NCBI RefSeq assembly: GCF_014696105.1
Contig: NZ_JACJPO010000027.1
Coordinates: forward strand, 62,001 to 126,000
Length of the DNA: 64,000 bases
Source: Microcoleus sp. FACHB-1515
GTDB lineage: Bacteria; Cyanobacteriota; Cyanobacteriia; Elainellales; Elainellaceae
Direction of reading: 5' to 3'
Part shown: one piece after another, positions 38,537 through 51,153 of the stretch
Layout of the letters: every line of letters begins with the position of its first letter
Position numbering within the stretch: the stretch's first letter is position 1
Translations under genes and position numbers: made by a program
The notes under the pieces: generated by a model
Seen by the model: only the letters and a program-made list of their open reading frames with translations
Told to the model about the DNA's origin: nothing
Databases searched by the model: none

Positions 38537-38953
38537 TTAAGTTTGATTTCGATTGTCAACTGAAATCTTCACCGTGTTATCCAGTAAATCAGGAGGTGCG
38601 GTCGGAAATGCCTCCCGCGCTAACACTAAATAAACCGCTTTCACGCAGGGGCCAAAAATAATTTCGTCTTCATGCTGAAGGTCTCGTCTTTTGTACTTCA
38701 CGCCGTTAATCATGACTCCATTTGTGCTAGCTTCACCGTTGAGGTTGCCATCGACAATTTGATAGTTGCCGCCTCCATCCGAATTCGATCGCCAAACCAA
38801 CGTAGCGTGCTGCTTCGATACAAACTGCGACACCAAACGAATATCAGAATCTGGATCGCGCCCGATTCGATAGACAGGCTCGGTTAAAACAAATTCCGTT
38901 TTTCCCTTGTCGTCCTCAATGATTAGCAGGTGAGCATGATATTCACTCGGCAT
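38537..38953 (-). CDS. FHA-domain protein
   Basis: 138 residues, almost entirely one forkhead-associated domain, which binds phosphothreonine: YRIGRDPDSDIRL, SKQHATLVWR, STNGVMING. No other domain. ATG at 38953 is chosen; upstream in-frame codons lack a start with a good ribosome-binding site, so the true N-terminus is uncertain. It may pair with a Ser/Thr kinase elsewhere. Confidence 0.85.
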   Translation of the reverse strand: MPSEYHAHLLIIEDDKGKTEFVLTEPVYRIGRDPDSDIRLVSQFVSKQHATLVWRSNSDGGGNYQIVDGNLNGEASTNGVMINGVKYKRRDLQHEDEIIFGPCVKAVYLVLAREAFPTAPPDLLDNTVKISVDNRNQT

Positions 38954-39107
38954 ATCACGTTGCGAGGGTAGGTGTTGCCAATATTCTAGACGCTGGCTTC
39001 TCGATTCGGACACTCCGCCTTCATTTTTCCACCTTTGCCTCGATCGCGCAGCGGATGCCGCACCACACGAGTACAGCATCCGCTCAGGATTGACTCAACT
39101 TGAGAGA

Positions 39108-39563
39108 TTAGGGATTGGAAGCTTCGATCGCTTTCGCAGGCTTAACAAAGCCGTAATAGCCTGCAATTAATCCGGTCAAAGCGTTGAACCAAACGTTGTT
39201 GCCAAAAATCGGCATGACGCCAAACGTCGTGTTTGCTCCGGGAAGCAAGCCCATCAGCGCGATGCCAATGTAGGCGATCGCAAACAGTTGGTTATACACC
39301 AGCGAACCACCAACACTCGTCGCAGCAGCCAACCCTAACAGACCCACGACAATGTGAATCGCGTTGTGCAAAAAGTTGGTTGGAAACAAGCCCAAAACGT
39401 TACCATAACCATCATTGAAAGCGAGCGAAGGCGCATCAGCCGAAATCGGAGAAACAAATCCGGGAAGGAATCCGGCAATGCCAACGAGCAGGAAAGAAGC
39501 ACCAAGCGCAAATGCCACAATGCGCTCGACTTCATAGAGTCTCTTCATCTGGAAAGTTTGCAT
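39108..39563 (-). CDS. DUF4383 membrane protein
   Basis: 151 residues, four predicted membrane helices (VERIVAFALGASFLLVGIAGFLPG, NFLHNAIHIVVGLLGLAAA, YNQLFAIAYIGIALMGLLPG and the C-terminal one). The motif FLHNAIHIVVGLLGL is typical of DUF4383. Function unknown; inner membrane. ATG at 39563 with AGGA upstream. Confidence 0.85.
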   Translation of the reverse strand: MQTFQMKRLYEVERIVAFALGASFLLVGIAGFLPGFVSPISADAPSLAFNDGYGNVLGLFPTNFLHNAIHIVVGLLGLAAATSVGGSLVYNQLFAIAYIGIALMGLLPGANTTFGVMPIFGNNVWFNALTGLIAGYYGFVKPAKAIEASNP

Positions 39564-39687
39564 TTTATCGTCCTGTTTTGAAAAATTTGATTGCGTTTCT
39601 GACAAGCGCTTGAAAACTGCTTTATCAAGCGTTACATCTTCCATTTAAAAAGAGTTTGCAAAAGGATAATCTATCTGCGGATGGTAT

Positions 39688-40245
39688 TCAAGCAGCGCGA
39701 TCGCTGCGTCGATCGATGGAACCCTGCGCGATCGAGGCCTCATCCTTTTGACCTAGCAGCGTCTTCACGGCGGTTGTCACTTCGGGCACAGCCAACCCTA
39801 AAGACACGATCGAGGCCAGCGTTGCCACCTGACAATATTCACAGAGCGCTTTGTTTTCGCTCCATTCTTCACGCGCCAGTTCCAGCGCCGTGACGACATC
39901 AAACGCAATTTTTGCGCCCATTGCGATCGGCACAAGCGGATTTTCCCGCGCCCGATTTTGTCCGCCCGTTGAGGCCAACCACGCCGTAATCCCATAGTTG
40001 ATCGCCATCAGAGGACCATCCGGCGTATTCAACCGACTGTAAGCGTAATCCGAGGCATCGACGCGATCGCTGTCCACAAACGGAATCGGCAGATCCGGCA
40101 GTTCCTTGATGATCCCAGTTTGGTAGAGCGAGACGATTTGTCCCATCGTTGCGCCCAACATCGACAGGCCAATAATCCAACGACGGCGATCGAGGTCGGG
40201 CGATTCACCTTCGCGCAGTTCACGACTCAGTTGACTTGGTTCCAT
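39688..40245 (-). CDS. Vitamin K epoxide reductase-like protein
   Basis: 185 residues. Contains hydrophobic segments (RRWIIGLSMLGATMGQIVSLY, TAWLASTGG, ATLASIVSLGLAVPE) and one CxxC motif, CEYCQVA, in a position typical of the redox-active pair of VKOR-like membrane proteins. It lacks the second cysteine pair of full VKORs, and its identity rests on this pattern. Clustered with DUF4383 and FHA genes on the same strand. Confidence 0.6.
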   Translation of the reverse strand: MEPSQLSRELREGESPDLDRRRWIIGLSMLGATMGQIVSLYQTGIIKELPDLPIPFVDSDRVDASDYAYSRLNTPDGPLMAINYGITAWLASTGGQNRARENPLVPIAMGAKIAFDVVTALELAREEWSENKALCEYCQVATLASIVSLGLAVPEVTTAVKTLLGQKDEASIAQGSIDRRSDRAA

Positions 40246-40331
40246 GAATTCTCCAGCAAAGTTTTAATGCTGCGATCGTTAATTTTTGTGCAGCCTGCTT
40301 TCATGTTCGAGAACCCATCGAGTGCAATCCC

Positions 40332-41234
40332 CTAGCCAAAGATAGAGTTCCCCGCAGTTTCGCTGTCTTCTGGCAATGCTCTCGCTGTCACCACGTACCA
40401 CATGTTGCTGGGCAACGTGCGCCTGTGCAAAAATTTTTCTTCCAAATCGTTTTGTTGCAGAATTCTGATGTCTTGAAATCCTTTTGCTTCTAGCCATTCC
40501 TGCATTTCATCGGCATACATCCCAAATAAAAACGGCTCGCCAATCTCAGTCAGTCGATCGATGCTCGTCGCAATACCCGGAACTTGGTCATTCTTGAAGG
40601 TCATCAGAGGCGAACAGCAGTCAAATACCAAGACTGAATCAGGTGTCATGCAGGATCTAATAAAATCCAAAACTTGGGAAACACTTTCTTTTGGAAGATA
40701 ATAACTAACACCTTGCCAAACATATGCAGTCGCGATCGCTTTATCAAACCCAAAGTTAGACAAATTGCTAAGATTATCGTGATTAAAATCAAGCGGAATG
40801 AGCGTCAATCGTGGAGGAAGATTTCCTAGTTTTTCAAGTAAATGTTTTTGTTTATCAGCGATCGTTTCTGGCAGATCTACTTCAAATGTCGCGATCTTTT
40901 CTCGTATAGCACCAATCCGAAAGAATCTTGTATCGTAGCCTGATCCCAACAGAAGAAGCTGTTTGCAGTTTGATTCGAGCGCTCGTTCAATTACTTCATC
41001 AACATACTTTTCTCTTAAAATCGTGTACCAATAAGCAATCTGCTGAAATCGTTCAGCATCGTTCGTTGGCTCGACGCTGAGATTCAAGCAATCTTCTTTT
41101 AGCGCCTGTACAACTGCATCATCAAAAAACCAGCCCACAAATTCATCTTGCAAAATTATTTCCGGCTGAAACTGATGAGCAAGCTTCATCAAAGCCGTGC
41201 CTTTGTTGGTTGATTTGCCTAAATTGAGGCTCAT
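40332..41234 (-). CDS. SAM-dependent methyltransferase (leucine carboxyl methyltransferase-like)
   Basis: 300 residues. The SAM-binding motif is LLLLGSGYDTRFFRI followed by EVDLPETIADKQ, the pattern of the PPM1/TIGR00027 class of methyltransferases. Acidic loops and FDCCSPLMTF follow. These enzymes methylate carboxyl or small molecules; the substrate here is unknown. ATG start. Confidence 0.85.
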   Translation of the reverse strand: MSLNLGKSTNKGTALMKLAHQFQPEIILQDEFVGWFFDDAVVQALKEDCLNLSVEPTNDAERFQQIAYWYTILREKYVDEVIERALESNCKQLLLLGSGYDTRFFRIGAIREKIATFEVDLPETIADKQKHLLEKLGNLPPRLTLIPLDFNHDNLSNLSNFGFDKAIATAYVWQGVSYYLPKESVSQVLDFIRSCMTPDSVLVFDCCSPLMTFKNDQVPGIATSIDRLTEIGEPFLFGMYADEMQEWLEAKGFQDIRILQQNDLEEKFLHRRTLPSNMWYVVTARALPEDSETAGNSIFG

Positions 41235-41293
41235 TTGTTCACCTAGATTCTGCTTGATGTCAACAGTTTAGCGAGGAACCAATTAGCTACGAA

Positions 41294-41328
41294 AAAAGCG
41301 CGATCGCTCTTTGGGCGATCGCGCTTTT
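41294..41328 (-). terminator. Terminator of prk
   Basis: GCGCGATCGC (41298-41307) / GCGATCGCGC (41315-41324) between A and T runs, so it works on both strands; it follows prk on the minus strand. Confidence 0.88.
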
Positions 41329-41346
41329 CACAAGTTGAATTGAACC

Positions 41347-42360
41347 TTAGTTGCTTGCAGCCTTCGCAACCTGCTTCGCACCGCTTGCCACCAAACGCTC
41401 GTAAGTCGCTCGCATTTTCAGGCCGACCAGCACTTGGAACAAGCCGCTGCCATTCGTGGAACCGGGATAGTCGCGGTGTTTGAGCAGCAGTTCGGTCATT
41501 TCGCCGTGATAGCGGGCAGACGTGTTGCTCAGATGGCTTTCAACGTAGATCATTTCTTCGAGGCGATCGAACTGTCCGTCCACTTCCAAGATCGAGACGC
41601 TGTTGCCGTAGTAGGTGTCGGGGCCGTAGTACAGGCGGATGCCAGGATAGGAACAGGTGAGCTTGCGGCCACAGGGACGCCAATCGATCGTCGAGCCTTC
41701 ATCAAACAGATAGACCGGATCGAAGCCTTCCACGCCGTCTTTTTGCACCAGTCGGACGCGGAGGATTTTGCGCTCTTTGTCGTCGGGGATCAGTTGCGTC
41801 GGCAGAATTTGAATGACCACATCGGCGTATTGCTTTTGCGGGTCGATGAACGCCTCAAAGTCGGGACGGCGCGAGTTGATCGAGGCGAGAACGTCTTCGT
41901 AGGTGTGGCCGCGTTCGGCCATGTCGCGCTGCACTTTCCAGGCGATTTTCACTTCGTCGTCAATGTCGAGATAGACGCTAAAGTCGAGCAGCGATCGCAC
42001 TCGTTCGTCATACATCGGGTGCAGCCCTTCGATCACGACCACGCGATTGGGATACACTTTTTCGGGTGGGTCGATCATGCCCGTTTCGTGGTTGTAGATC
42101 GGCTTGTCGATGACGTTGCCTTCTTTGAGCGCTTTGATTTGCTCGTACATCAAATCAAAATTGTTCGCCTTGGGATTGAGGGCAGTCACGCCCACTTCCT
42201 TGCGCTGCTTGCGATCCAGGGTGTGGTAGTCGTCCAGGCAAATCACTGTCATGAACTCTTCACCGAACAGATCCGCTAGGCGGCGCAAAAACGTTGATTT
42301 GCCGCAGCCGGAATCTCCGGCGACACCGATCACAACCACACGATCTGGCTTACTGGTCAT
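41347..42360 (-). CDS. prk: Phosphoribulokinase
   Basis: 337 residues. It makes ribulose 1,5-bisphosphate for the Calvin cycle. P-loop GVAGDSGCGKST, CLDDYHTLDR and EGLHPMYDERVRSLLD are diagnostic. Full length, ATG start. Its 5' region faces petH across a 486-nt gap, so both light-related genes share a divergent promoter region. Confidence 0.98.
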   Translation of the reverse strand: MTSKPDRVVVIGVAGDSGCGKSTFLRRLADLFGEEFMTVICLDDYHTLDRKQRKEVGVTALNPKANNFDLMYEQIKALKEGNVIDKPIYNHETGMIDPPEKVYPNRVVVIEGLHPMYDERVRSLLDFSVYLDIDDEVKIAWKVQRDMAERGHTYEDVLASINSRRPDFEAFIDPQKQYADVVIQILPTQLIPDDKERKILRVRLVQKDGVEGFDPVYLFDEGSTIDWRPCGRKLTCSYPGIRLYYGPDTYYGNSVSILEVDGQFDRLEEMIYVESHLSNTSARYHGEMTELLLKHRDYPGSTNGSGLFQVLVGLKMRATYERLVASGAKQVAKAASN

Positions 42361-44103
<1,743 letters not shown>

Positions 44104-44124
44104 ATAAAGCGATCGAACCCACTC

Positions 44125-44163
44125 AAAACCCCAGCGCGATCGATCGGATTTCGCTGGGGTTTT
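44125..44163 (+). terminator. Terminator of petH
   Basis: AAAACCCCAGCG (44125-44136) / CGCTGGGGTTTT (44152-44163) with five T following the stem. Confidence 0.9.
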
Positions 44164-44226
44164 TGCTGACTAATAAACTTAAAGAATAATTAATGAATTA
44201 TTCTCAGTTGACTCGATCAACTGAAC

Positions 44227-44256
44227 TTGTTAAATTCAATTAAGAGCAAGTATAAT
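44227..44256 (+). promoter_or_regulatory. Promoter upstream of the 104-residue gene
   Basis: TTGTTA (44227-44232), 18-nt spacer, TATAAT (44251-44256); the ATG follows at 44282. Confidence 0.65.
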
Positions 44257-44281
44257 TTCGTATCAACCAAAATAGGTGAGT

Positions 44282-44596
44282 ATGGCAACTGGTAAAAAAG
44301 AGGCGTTTGATAATTGGCTTAAGTCTGTTTTCAGCCAGATCAAAGGACGATATGGACATTTAGATTTACGGTTAGAAGTAACAGCATTAGAGAAAAAACA
44401 CTGGTATCAGCTTTGGCGAATCTTTGAAGAAAACGTTGAGAATCCTTCGGGCGGGTCTAAGGAACTACTAATATCATTGGACGAAGCATACAACTTGGCA
44501 GAGACAGTAATTCTTAATGCTCACAACACAAATACTAGTGAACTTGAATATGAATTAGTGATGGATCATTATCTTCATTCTGGCAAATATAATTAG
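44282..44596 (+). CDS. Unknown 104-residue protein
   Basis: Short soluble protein with several Trp (NWLKSVFSQIKGRYGHLDL, EKKHWYQLWRIFEENVENP). No recognised family. A consensus promoter lies 26 nt upstream and AGGTGA serves as a possible ribosome-binding site. Base composition is A/T-richer than the neighbours, which may point to later acquisition. Confidence 0.65.
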   Translation: MATGKKEAFDNWLKSVFSQIKGRYGHLDLRLEVTALEKKHWYQLWRIFEENVENPSGGSKELLISLDEAYNLAETVILNAHNTNTSELEYELVMDHYLHSGKYN

Positions 44597-44714
44597 TTTT
44601 AACTAAATTTAGAACGAGCAATGCTTTTCTGATTCGATTGCCTCACTTCAAAACTCGATCGCCCTTCCTCACAAAGACGACAATAGAAACAGCGAGCTTG
44701 AGGGAATACTGGCG

Positions 44715-45155
44715 ATGTTGAAGCGCGATCGAGACAAAATGGGCAAAGTTGTAACGACGATTACGGTGACAAATTTGGTGGATGAAACGCTGGCGGAGCG
44801 GGGTTTTATTCAGCCGGAAGAAGTGCGATCGCTCACGTTGACAGACGTGATTGTGGATACGGGTGCAACGATGCTTTGTTTGCCTGCCAGCGTGATCAGT
44901 CAGTTGGGGTTGAAGCAGTTGGGCGTGATTGGAACAAAGACAGCCATTGGGAAAGGGACAGCGCGAATTTTTAAGGGTGTCACCTTGCGGGTTGAAGGAC
45001 GAGAAGGTACGTTTGACTGTATTGAACTGCCGGATGGAGTCGAAGCATTGTTGGGCGTGATTCCGCAGGAGCAGCTTGGATTGGAGCCGGATTTGCAAAA
45101 TCAGCGGTTGCGAGTTTTGCCGAACACGCCCAAAGATTCTTACATTTACGTTTGA
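44715..45155 (+). CDS. Retropepsin-like aspartic protease
   Basis: 146 residues. The active-site motif is VIVDTGATMLCLPASVISQLG, matching single-domain clan AA (retroviral-type) proteases, followed by a second strand ELPDGVEALLGVIPQEQLG. A homodimer would be needed for catalysis. Start ATG at 44715 (AGGGAA 8 nt upstream); an ATG at 44739 is also possible. Convergent with ftsH. Confidence 0.85.
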   Translation: MLKRDRDKMGKVVTTITVTNLVDETLAERGFIQPEEVRSLTLTDVIVDTGATMLCLPASVISQLGLKQLGVIGTKTAIGKGTARIFKGVTLRVEGREGTFDCIELPDGVEALLGVIPQEQLGLEPDLQNQRLRVLPNTPKDSYIYV

Positions 45156-45190
45156 GCGATCGCCCCTTAAGAAAAGGCGATCGCTCTGTT
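45154..45190. terminator. Bidirectional terminator between the protease gene and ftsH
   Basis: GAGCGATCGCC (45154-45164) / GGCGATCGCTC (45176-45186), 11-bp stem, with T-rich flanks on either side. Confidence 0.85.
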
Positions 45191-45213
45191 TACATCAGGC
45201 CAAACAAAACGCC

Positions 45214-47133
<1,920 letters not shown>

Positions 47134-47352
47134 TTCGTCGCTCCAGCTTTCCAATCAATGACTGCACAAAACGGCGATTTTGATTCGCCCTGCTTTCACT
47201 AGTTTAACTTCCGAATTCGCCTGCTGTCTGATGGATTGCCCACAGCGCCGAAAACGAAGTCATAACGATTATGAATTATGCTATAGTAAAGAAAAATAAA
47301 GATTGTCTTTAGATTTAGCTTGGCTAAACAACTTCAATGGGAGGCTCGTTCA

Positions 47353-47898
47353 ATGGTTAGATTTATGGCGATCGGTGGCAGCTTACGACCTGATTCCTAC
47401 ACCTATCTTGCGTTGCAGGCCGCCGCGCAGCGGGTAGAAGCGTTGGGAGCAGAAGTTGAAATTTTAGATTTGCGATCGATGAATCTGCCGTTTTGCGATG
47501 GTGGCGATGATTATTCGGATTACCCGGATGTCGAGCGGCTTCAGCGATCGGTGCGCGAAGCAGACGGCCTAATTTTGGCAACGCCCGAGTATCACGGCAG
47601 CATCAGCGGCGTCCTCAAAAATGCGCTCGACCTGATGAGCTTTGAGGAACTGTCGGGTAAAGTGGCCGGAGCAATTAGCGTTTTGGGCGGACAGTCCAAC
47701 AGCAATGCACTCAATGATTTGCGCGTGATTTTGCGATGGGTTCACGCCTGGGTAATTCCTGAACAGGTGGCGATTGGTCAAGCTTGGCAGGCGTTTGAAG
47801 CTGATGGCAAGCTCAAGGATCAAAAGCTTTCGCAGCGATTTGACCAGTTCGCGCAAAGCTTGGTGGAGAATACCCGCAAGCTGAGAAATGTTGCATAG
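47353..47898 (+). CDS. NADPH-dependent FMN reductase family protein
   Basis: 181 residues. A flavodoxin-like fold with the FMN-binding segments MAIGGSLRPDSYTYLAL, TPEYHGSISGVLKNALDLMSF. GGGAGG precedes the ATG. It may supply reduced flavin or reduce quinones or azo compounds. It is upstream of and convergent with truB. Confidence 0.9.
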   Translation: MVRFMAIGGSLRPDSYTYLALQAAAQRVEALGAEVEILDLRSMNLPFCDGGDDYSDYPDVERLQRSVREADGLILATPEYHGSISGVLKNALDLMSFEELSGKVAGAISVLGGQSNSNALNDLRVILRWVHAWVIPEQVAIGQAWQAFEADGKLKDQKLSQRFDQFAQSLVENTRKLRNVA

Positions 47899-47953
47899 CT
47901 TGCGGAATCGCGATCGGCTAGCGCCCAGTTGTTCTCAAGTGATTTGTAATTTC

Positions 47954-47991
47954 AGCACCAGTCAGTTCACTGAGAATTGCTGGTGCTTTTT
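47954..47991 (+). terminator. Terminator of the FMN reductase gene
   Basis: AGCACCAG (47954-47961) / CTGGTGCT (47980-47987) then TTTTT; lies just before the convergent truB stop. Confidence 0.88.
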
Positions 47992-48003
47992 CTATTTCTG
48001 TGT

Positions 48004-48891
48004 TCATTCTACTGCACTCAAAACGACCTGTTGACGCAGCAGCCAGCCATTTTCAGTGGCGATCGTCTTCGCAATTCCCAGCAATTTACCCGCTTCATCT
48101 TCAACACGACACAAATCGATCGCTTGACGATACGGAGTTTTTTGACCTTGACACCAGCGCTTCGCTGTTTGTGCATCTAGCGTCACGATCGGTAAATGAT
48201 TGAGTGCAACATCAGGCGAAATCGGCTGCCAAATATTTCGCGCAATGCGATCGCTCAATTCTTCTAGCGTCAAACTGTCAGCTAAATCAAAGCCGCTGCT
48301 GCGAGTGCGAATCAGAGCGGCTAAGGTTCCGCCCGTGCCGAGCAAATCACCGAGATCGCGGGCGATCGATCGAATGTAGGTTCCGGCACCACAGGCAATA
48401 TCCACTTCCAGTTCCGGAAAATCACCGGGACGCCAAGCTTGGATTTCGATCGCATCAATTCGCACCGTCCGAACCGGAACTTCAACTTCCAAGCCCGATC
48501 GCGCCAAATCGTACAGCCGCTTACCCTGCACCTGAATCGCGCTGTAGCGCGGCGGAATTTGCGCGATCGACCCTGAAAACTGCGGGATCAGCGCTTCCAC
48601 ACTGGCGCGATCGAGATTGGGCACGGCGGCTTGATGCAGCACTTCTCCTTCGAGATCGTCAGTCGTCGTGACGATGCCAAAGCGAATCGTGGCGCGATAT
48701 GCCTTGTCCGACTGGAGAAACTGAAGCAGGCGCGTGGCGTTGCCAATGGCGATCGGCAATACGCCAGTGGCGGCAGGATCGAGCGTGCCCGCATGTCCCA
48801 CGCGCTTGAGCTTGAGCAGTCGCCGCACTCGCGCCACGCAGTCATGAGACGTAAAGCCAGCGGGTTTGTTGAGGTTGAGAAATCCTTGCAC
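48004..48891 (-). CDS. truB: tRNA pseudouridine-55 synthase
   Basis: 295 residues. It isomerises U55 in the tRNA T-loop. The TruB core GHAGTLDPAATGVLPIAIGNAT contains the catalytic Asp. YSAIQVQGKRLYDLARSG and CGAGTYIRSIARDLG support it. ATG start. Divergent from the lipoprotein gene. Confidence 0.96.
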   Translation of the reverse strand: MQGFLNLNKPAGFTSHDCVARVRRLLKLKRVGHAGTLDPAATGVLPIAIGNATRLLQFLQSDKAYRATIRFGIVTTTDDLEGEVLHQAAVPNLDRASVEALIPQFSGSIAQIPPRYSAIQVQGKRLYDLARSGLEVEVPVRTVRIDAIEIQAWRPGDFPELEVDIACGAGTYIRSIARDLGDLLGTGGTLAALIRTRSSGFDLADSLTLEELSDRIARNIWQPISPDVALNHLPIVTLDAQTAKRWCQGQKTPYRQAIDLCRVEDEAGKLLGIAKTIATENGWLLRQQVVLSAVE

Positions 48892-48941
48892 GGTCGGGGA
48901 TCGGTGAGAAGATAAAAAGTTGTAGCTGAAAGGAATCGGGT

Positions 48942-49418
48942 ATGGTGCGGGCGATCGCGTTTTCTTGGCGGCAGGCTTGGCGGCAAACGATCGGCATGAT
49001 CATCGCTCTGCTGCTGGCCGGACTGCTGACGGCCTGTGGCGGCGATCGTCCTCCCCAAAGCGCGATCGAACAGGCGCTTCAGCTTCAGGTGGATCAAACG
49101 CAGCAGCAGCTTCGCCAGCAGTTTCGCAGCGTGGATTCGGTGGCGACGGTCGAGCGTGTCAAGGTGAAAAAGCAGCAGTCGCAGGCGATCGAGTCTGTCA
49201 AAGGCTACCGCATTGAAGGCACTTACAGCCTATCGATCGCGAAGCGCTCCCGGAACGGTATCAATTCTCCTCAGCAGCACATCACCCGCCGCCAAAACCC
49301 CTTTGAACTCTACCTCCAGCAAACCGACGAAGAAACCTGGAGCCTTGCCCGTCCGCTTGCAGATGGTCACTGGAAAATTTATCCGCTTGCGATCGAACCG
49401 TCCACACCCGACACCTAA
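48942..49418 (+). CDS. Predicted lipoprotein of unknown function
   Basis: 158 residues. Lipobox LLTAC at about residue 32 after a hydrophobic stretch (MIIALLLAGLLTAC). The mature part is Gln/Ser/Arg-rich. A copy of the 29-bp repeat lies inside the gene at 49234-49262 and contributes SIAKRSRNGI in this reading frame. AAAGGA ribosome-binding site. No family recognised. Confidence 0.75.
   Translation: MVRAIAFSWRQAWRQTIGMIIALLLAGLLTACGGDRPPQSAIEQALQLQVDQTQQQLRQQFRSVDSVATVERVKVKKQQSQAIESVKGYRIEGTYSLSIAKRSRNGINSPQQHITRRQNPFELYLQQTDEETWSLARPLADGHWKIYPLAIEPSTPDT
49234..49262 (-). repeat. 29-bp dispersed repeat, copy inside the lipoprotein gene
   Basis: Identical over all 29 bases to 53142-53170, in inverted orientation. 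The first 15 bases are GATACCGTTCCGGGA, then GCGCTTCGCGATCG. Here it is read in the opposite direction to that in the Uma2 gene. Confidence 0.85.
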
Positions 49419-49429
49419 TTTGCGATTCC

Positions 49430-49900
49430 CTAACTCAACTTCGCCGTACATTCTAAAATCAACCGCTGATTGACGATCGCATAGGGCTGTACCTCTAGGG
49501 CGCGACGAAAGGCGCGAATTGCTTCTCCATATTCACCTAAAGCCGCATGACACAAGCCCAGCCCGTGCAGTGCGCCGAAGTGGTAGGGAATCTGCTCGAT
49601 GACTCGTTCGCAATCTTGCAGCGATCGCCGATAGTTGCCCTGCACATAGTGGAGGACAGCGCGACGATTCCAGGCTTCCGCAAAATCCGGCTGGTCGGTA
49701 ATAATTTCGGTCAACAGTGCTTCAGCCGCCTGCACGTGACCCGCTTGCAGCAGCGTTTGACTGCGCTCTAGCAAGGCCAAACCGTATGCGCCTTTTTGCT
49801 GAAACCAAATGCGCCACAGTTCCCCGGTAGCTCGATCGCGCACGGCGGCATCCGAGTGTTTCAAATCTTCTAAGAGCGGTTCGATCGCAGTGTGATCCAT
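49430..49900 (-). CDS. TPR-repeat protein
   Basis: 156 residues. Two to three tetratricopeptide repeats (AEAWNRRAVLHYVQGNYRRSLQDCERVI, GALHGLGLCHAALGEYGEAIRAFRRALEVQP) after an N-terminal helical part. ATG at 49900. A scaffold for protein interactions; partner unknown. Convergent with the lipoprotein gene, 11 nt apart. Confidence 0.85.
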   Translation of the reverse strand: MDHTAIEPLLEDLKHSDAAVRDRATGELWRIWFQQKGAYGLALLERSQTLLQAGHVQAAEALLTEIITDQPDFAEAWNRRAVLHYVQGNYRRSLQDCERVIEQIPYHFGALHGLGLCHAALGEYGEAIRAFRRALEVQPYAIVNQRLILECTAKLS

Positions 49901-49991
49901 ACAGCGGTTTTTGTGATCGCGTCTGAATCTATTGTGGGCTGATTTGCCAATCAGTGGGGGGCGATCGAACCTGCTTTTCGATCGAATTGAT

Positions 49992-50765
49992 CTAGCGTAA
50001 ATGCTTTTGCAGCACCCTTTCAATTTCATTCGCCAGGTGACGAACAGACTGATTCAAATCGGTCAAATTGACGTAAAGGCGATCGTAAGATTCATCCATA
50101 TCAAATGCTTCATTCAGCCAGCCAGCGAAATTATTGGCGCGGCGATCGATCTCTAGATAAACGACAAGCTGTCGCGCCTCCAGTGCAAAAATTACTTCTA
50201 GCTCATCAAGCTGTCGCTGATATTTTCCATAGGATTTGAACTCTAGCTCTTGCACAAACGGGTAGCCTTTGCCAAGGCGCGGATGATACTCGCAGTCGGA
50301 TTTGTACAGTTGAAAGCCGAGTAAATCGAGTGCATCAAAAACCTGTCGCATCAGCGGATGCGGCTGTATGGCAATCGCGTCCCAATCTTTCGGATCAAGC
50401 GCTAGAGGAATGTCTAATCCTGTGCGAATGTAGACTTCTTGGCCTGCGATCGTTAATGGTGTTTGTCGAGGGATAGGAAGGGCGATCGAAAAAACTTTTT
50501 GTTCACGCGGCTGAATTGTGAAGCTTTCATTCAGTTGATGCTTTAGCAAAACGCACCGCTCGTAGTAGGTTGAGTCGCCGCGTTCACGCTTGTATTTAGT
50601 TGCAAGCTGCAAATAAATCTTCTCAATTTCTTGAGTAACATCACCGCCCGTCACATAAACTTCTCCTGACAATATTTCACCTGGAACTGCCGCCTCAACC
50701 AAACAGGTATCAACAGTTGCAGCGCCAATTCCAACACTTGCCAGCAGCTTTTTGAAGGTAGACAT
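49992..50765 (-). CDS. Spo0M-like (sporulation-control) protein
   Basis: 257 residues. N-terminal arrestin-like domain of the Spo0M family: FKKLLASVGIGAATVDTCL, PGEILSGEVYVTGGDVTQEIEKIYLQL, and C-terminal FAGWLNEAFDMDESYDR. Cyanobacteria do not sporulate; the role is unknown. ATG start. Confidence 0.85.
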   Translation of the reverse strand: MSTFKKLLASVGIGAATVDTCLVEAAVPGEILSGEVYVTGGDVTQEIEKIYLQLATKYKRERGDSTYYERCVLLKHQLNESFTIQPREQKVFSIALPIPRQTPLTIAGQEVYIRTGLDIPLALDPKDWDAIAIQPHPLMRQVFDALDLLGFQLYKSDCEYHPRLGKGYPFVQELEFKSYGKYQRQLDELEVIFALEARQLVVYLEIDRRANNFAGWLNEAFDMDESYDRLYVNLTDLNQSVRHLANEIERVLQKHLR

Positions 50766-50862
50766 AATTCAGATTGCTTGAGTTGTGAATGCAATCTACA
50801 GCCTGTCAAACTTCGATTGCGGAAACTACAAATGCTTTTATTCCTCCATTCCTGCTAGCAAA

Positions 50863-51153
50863 TCACGCCAAGAGTCCGTAAACTACACAGCCGATCGCAA
50901 TGCAAACAATCAGCGGTAATTTGCGCCAGCTTGTCAAAATGACGGCCAAACTCGCGGCGATCGCTGCAACTAAACTGGCTGAATTCGTTGTAAAGCCGCC
51001 CAAACTGCTCACGGTAATGACGAGGATTACGGCAAACGGCAACTCTTCTAGCCAGCGACCCTGCACGAGTTTTGGATTCACCCAAACGCCCGCGCTTCGC
51101 ATCAAATAAGTGCCAATTCCAGACAAAGCAATGATCCACCAAATATTCATCAT
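50863..51153 (-). CDS. azlD: Branched-chain amino-acid permease subunit AzlD
   Basis: 96 residues, three or four helices (IWWIIALSGIGTYLMRSAG, FAVILVITVSSLGGF, IVCIAIGCVVYG). It starts in an ATGA overlap with the azlC stop codon (51150-51153), indicating translational coupling. It is the small subunit of the AzlCD exporter. Confidence 0.88.
   Translation of the reverse strand: MMNIWWIIALSGIGTYLMRSAGVWVNPKLVQGRWLEELPFAVILVITVSSLGGFTTNSASLVAAIAASLAVILTSWRKLPLIVCIAIGCVVYGLLA

Noticed and set aside
41434-42279. A 281-codon frame antisense to prk, and similar long antisense frames over hom, ftsH and petH
   Set aside because: They shadow well-identified genes. High GC at third positions in this genome opens the opposite strand; none has a ribosome-binding site or a family motif.
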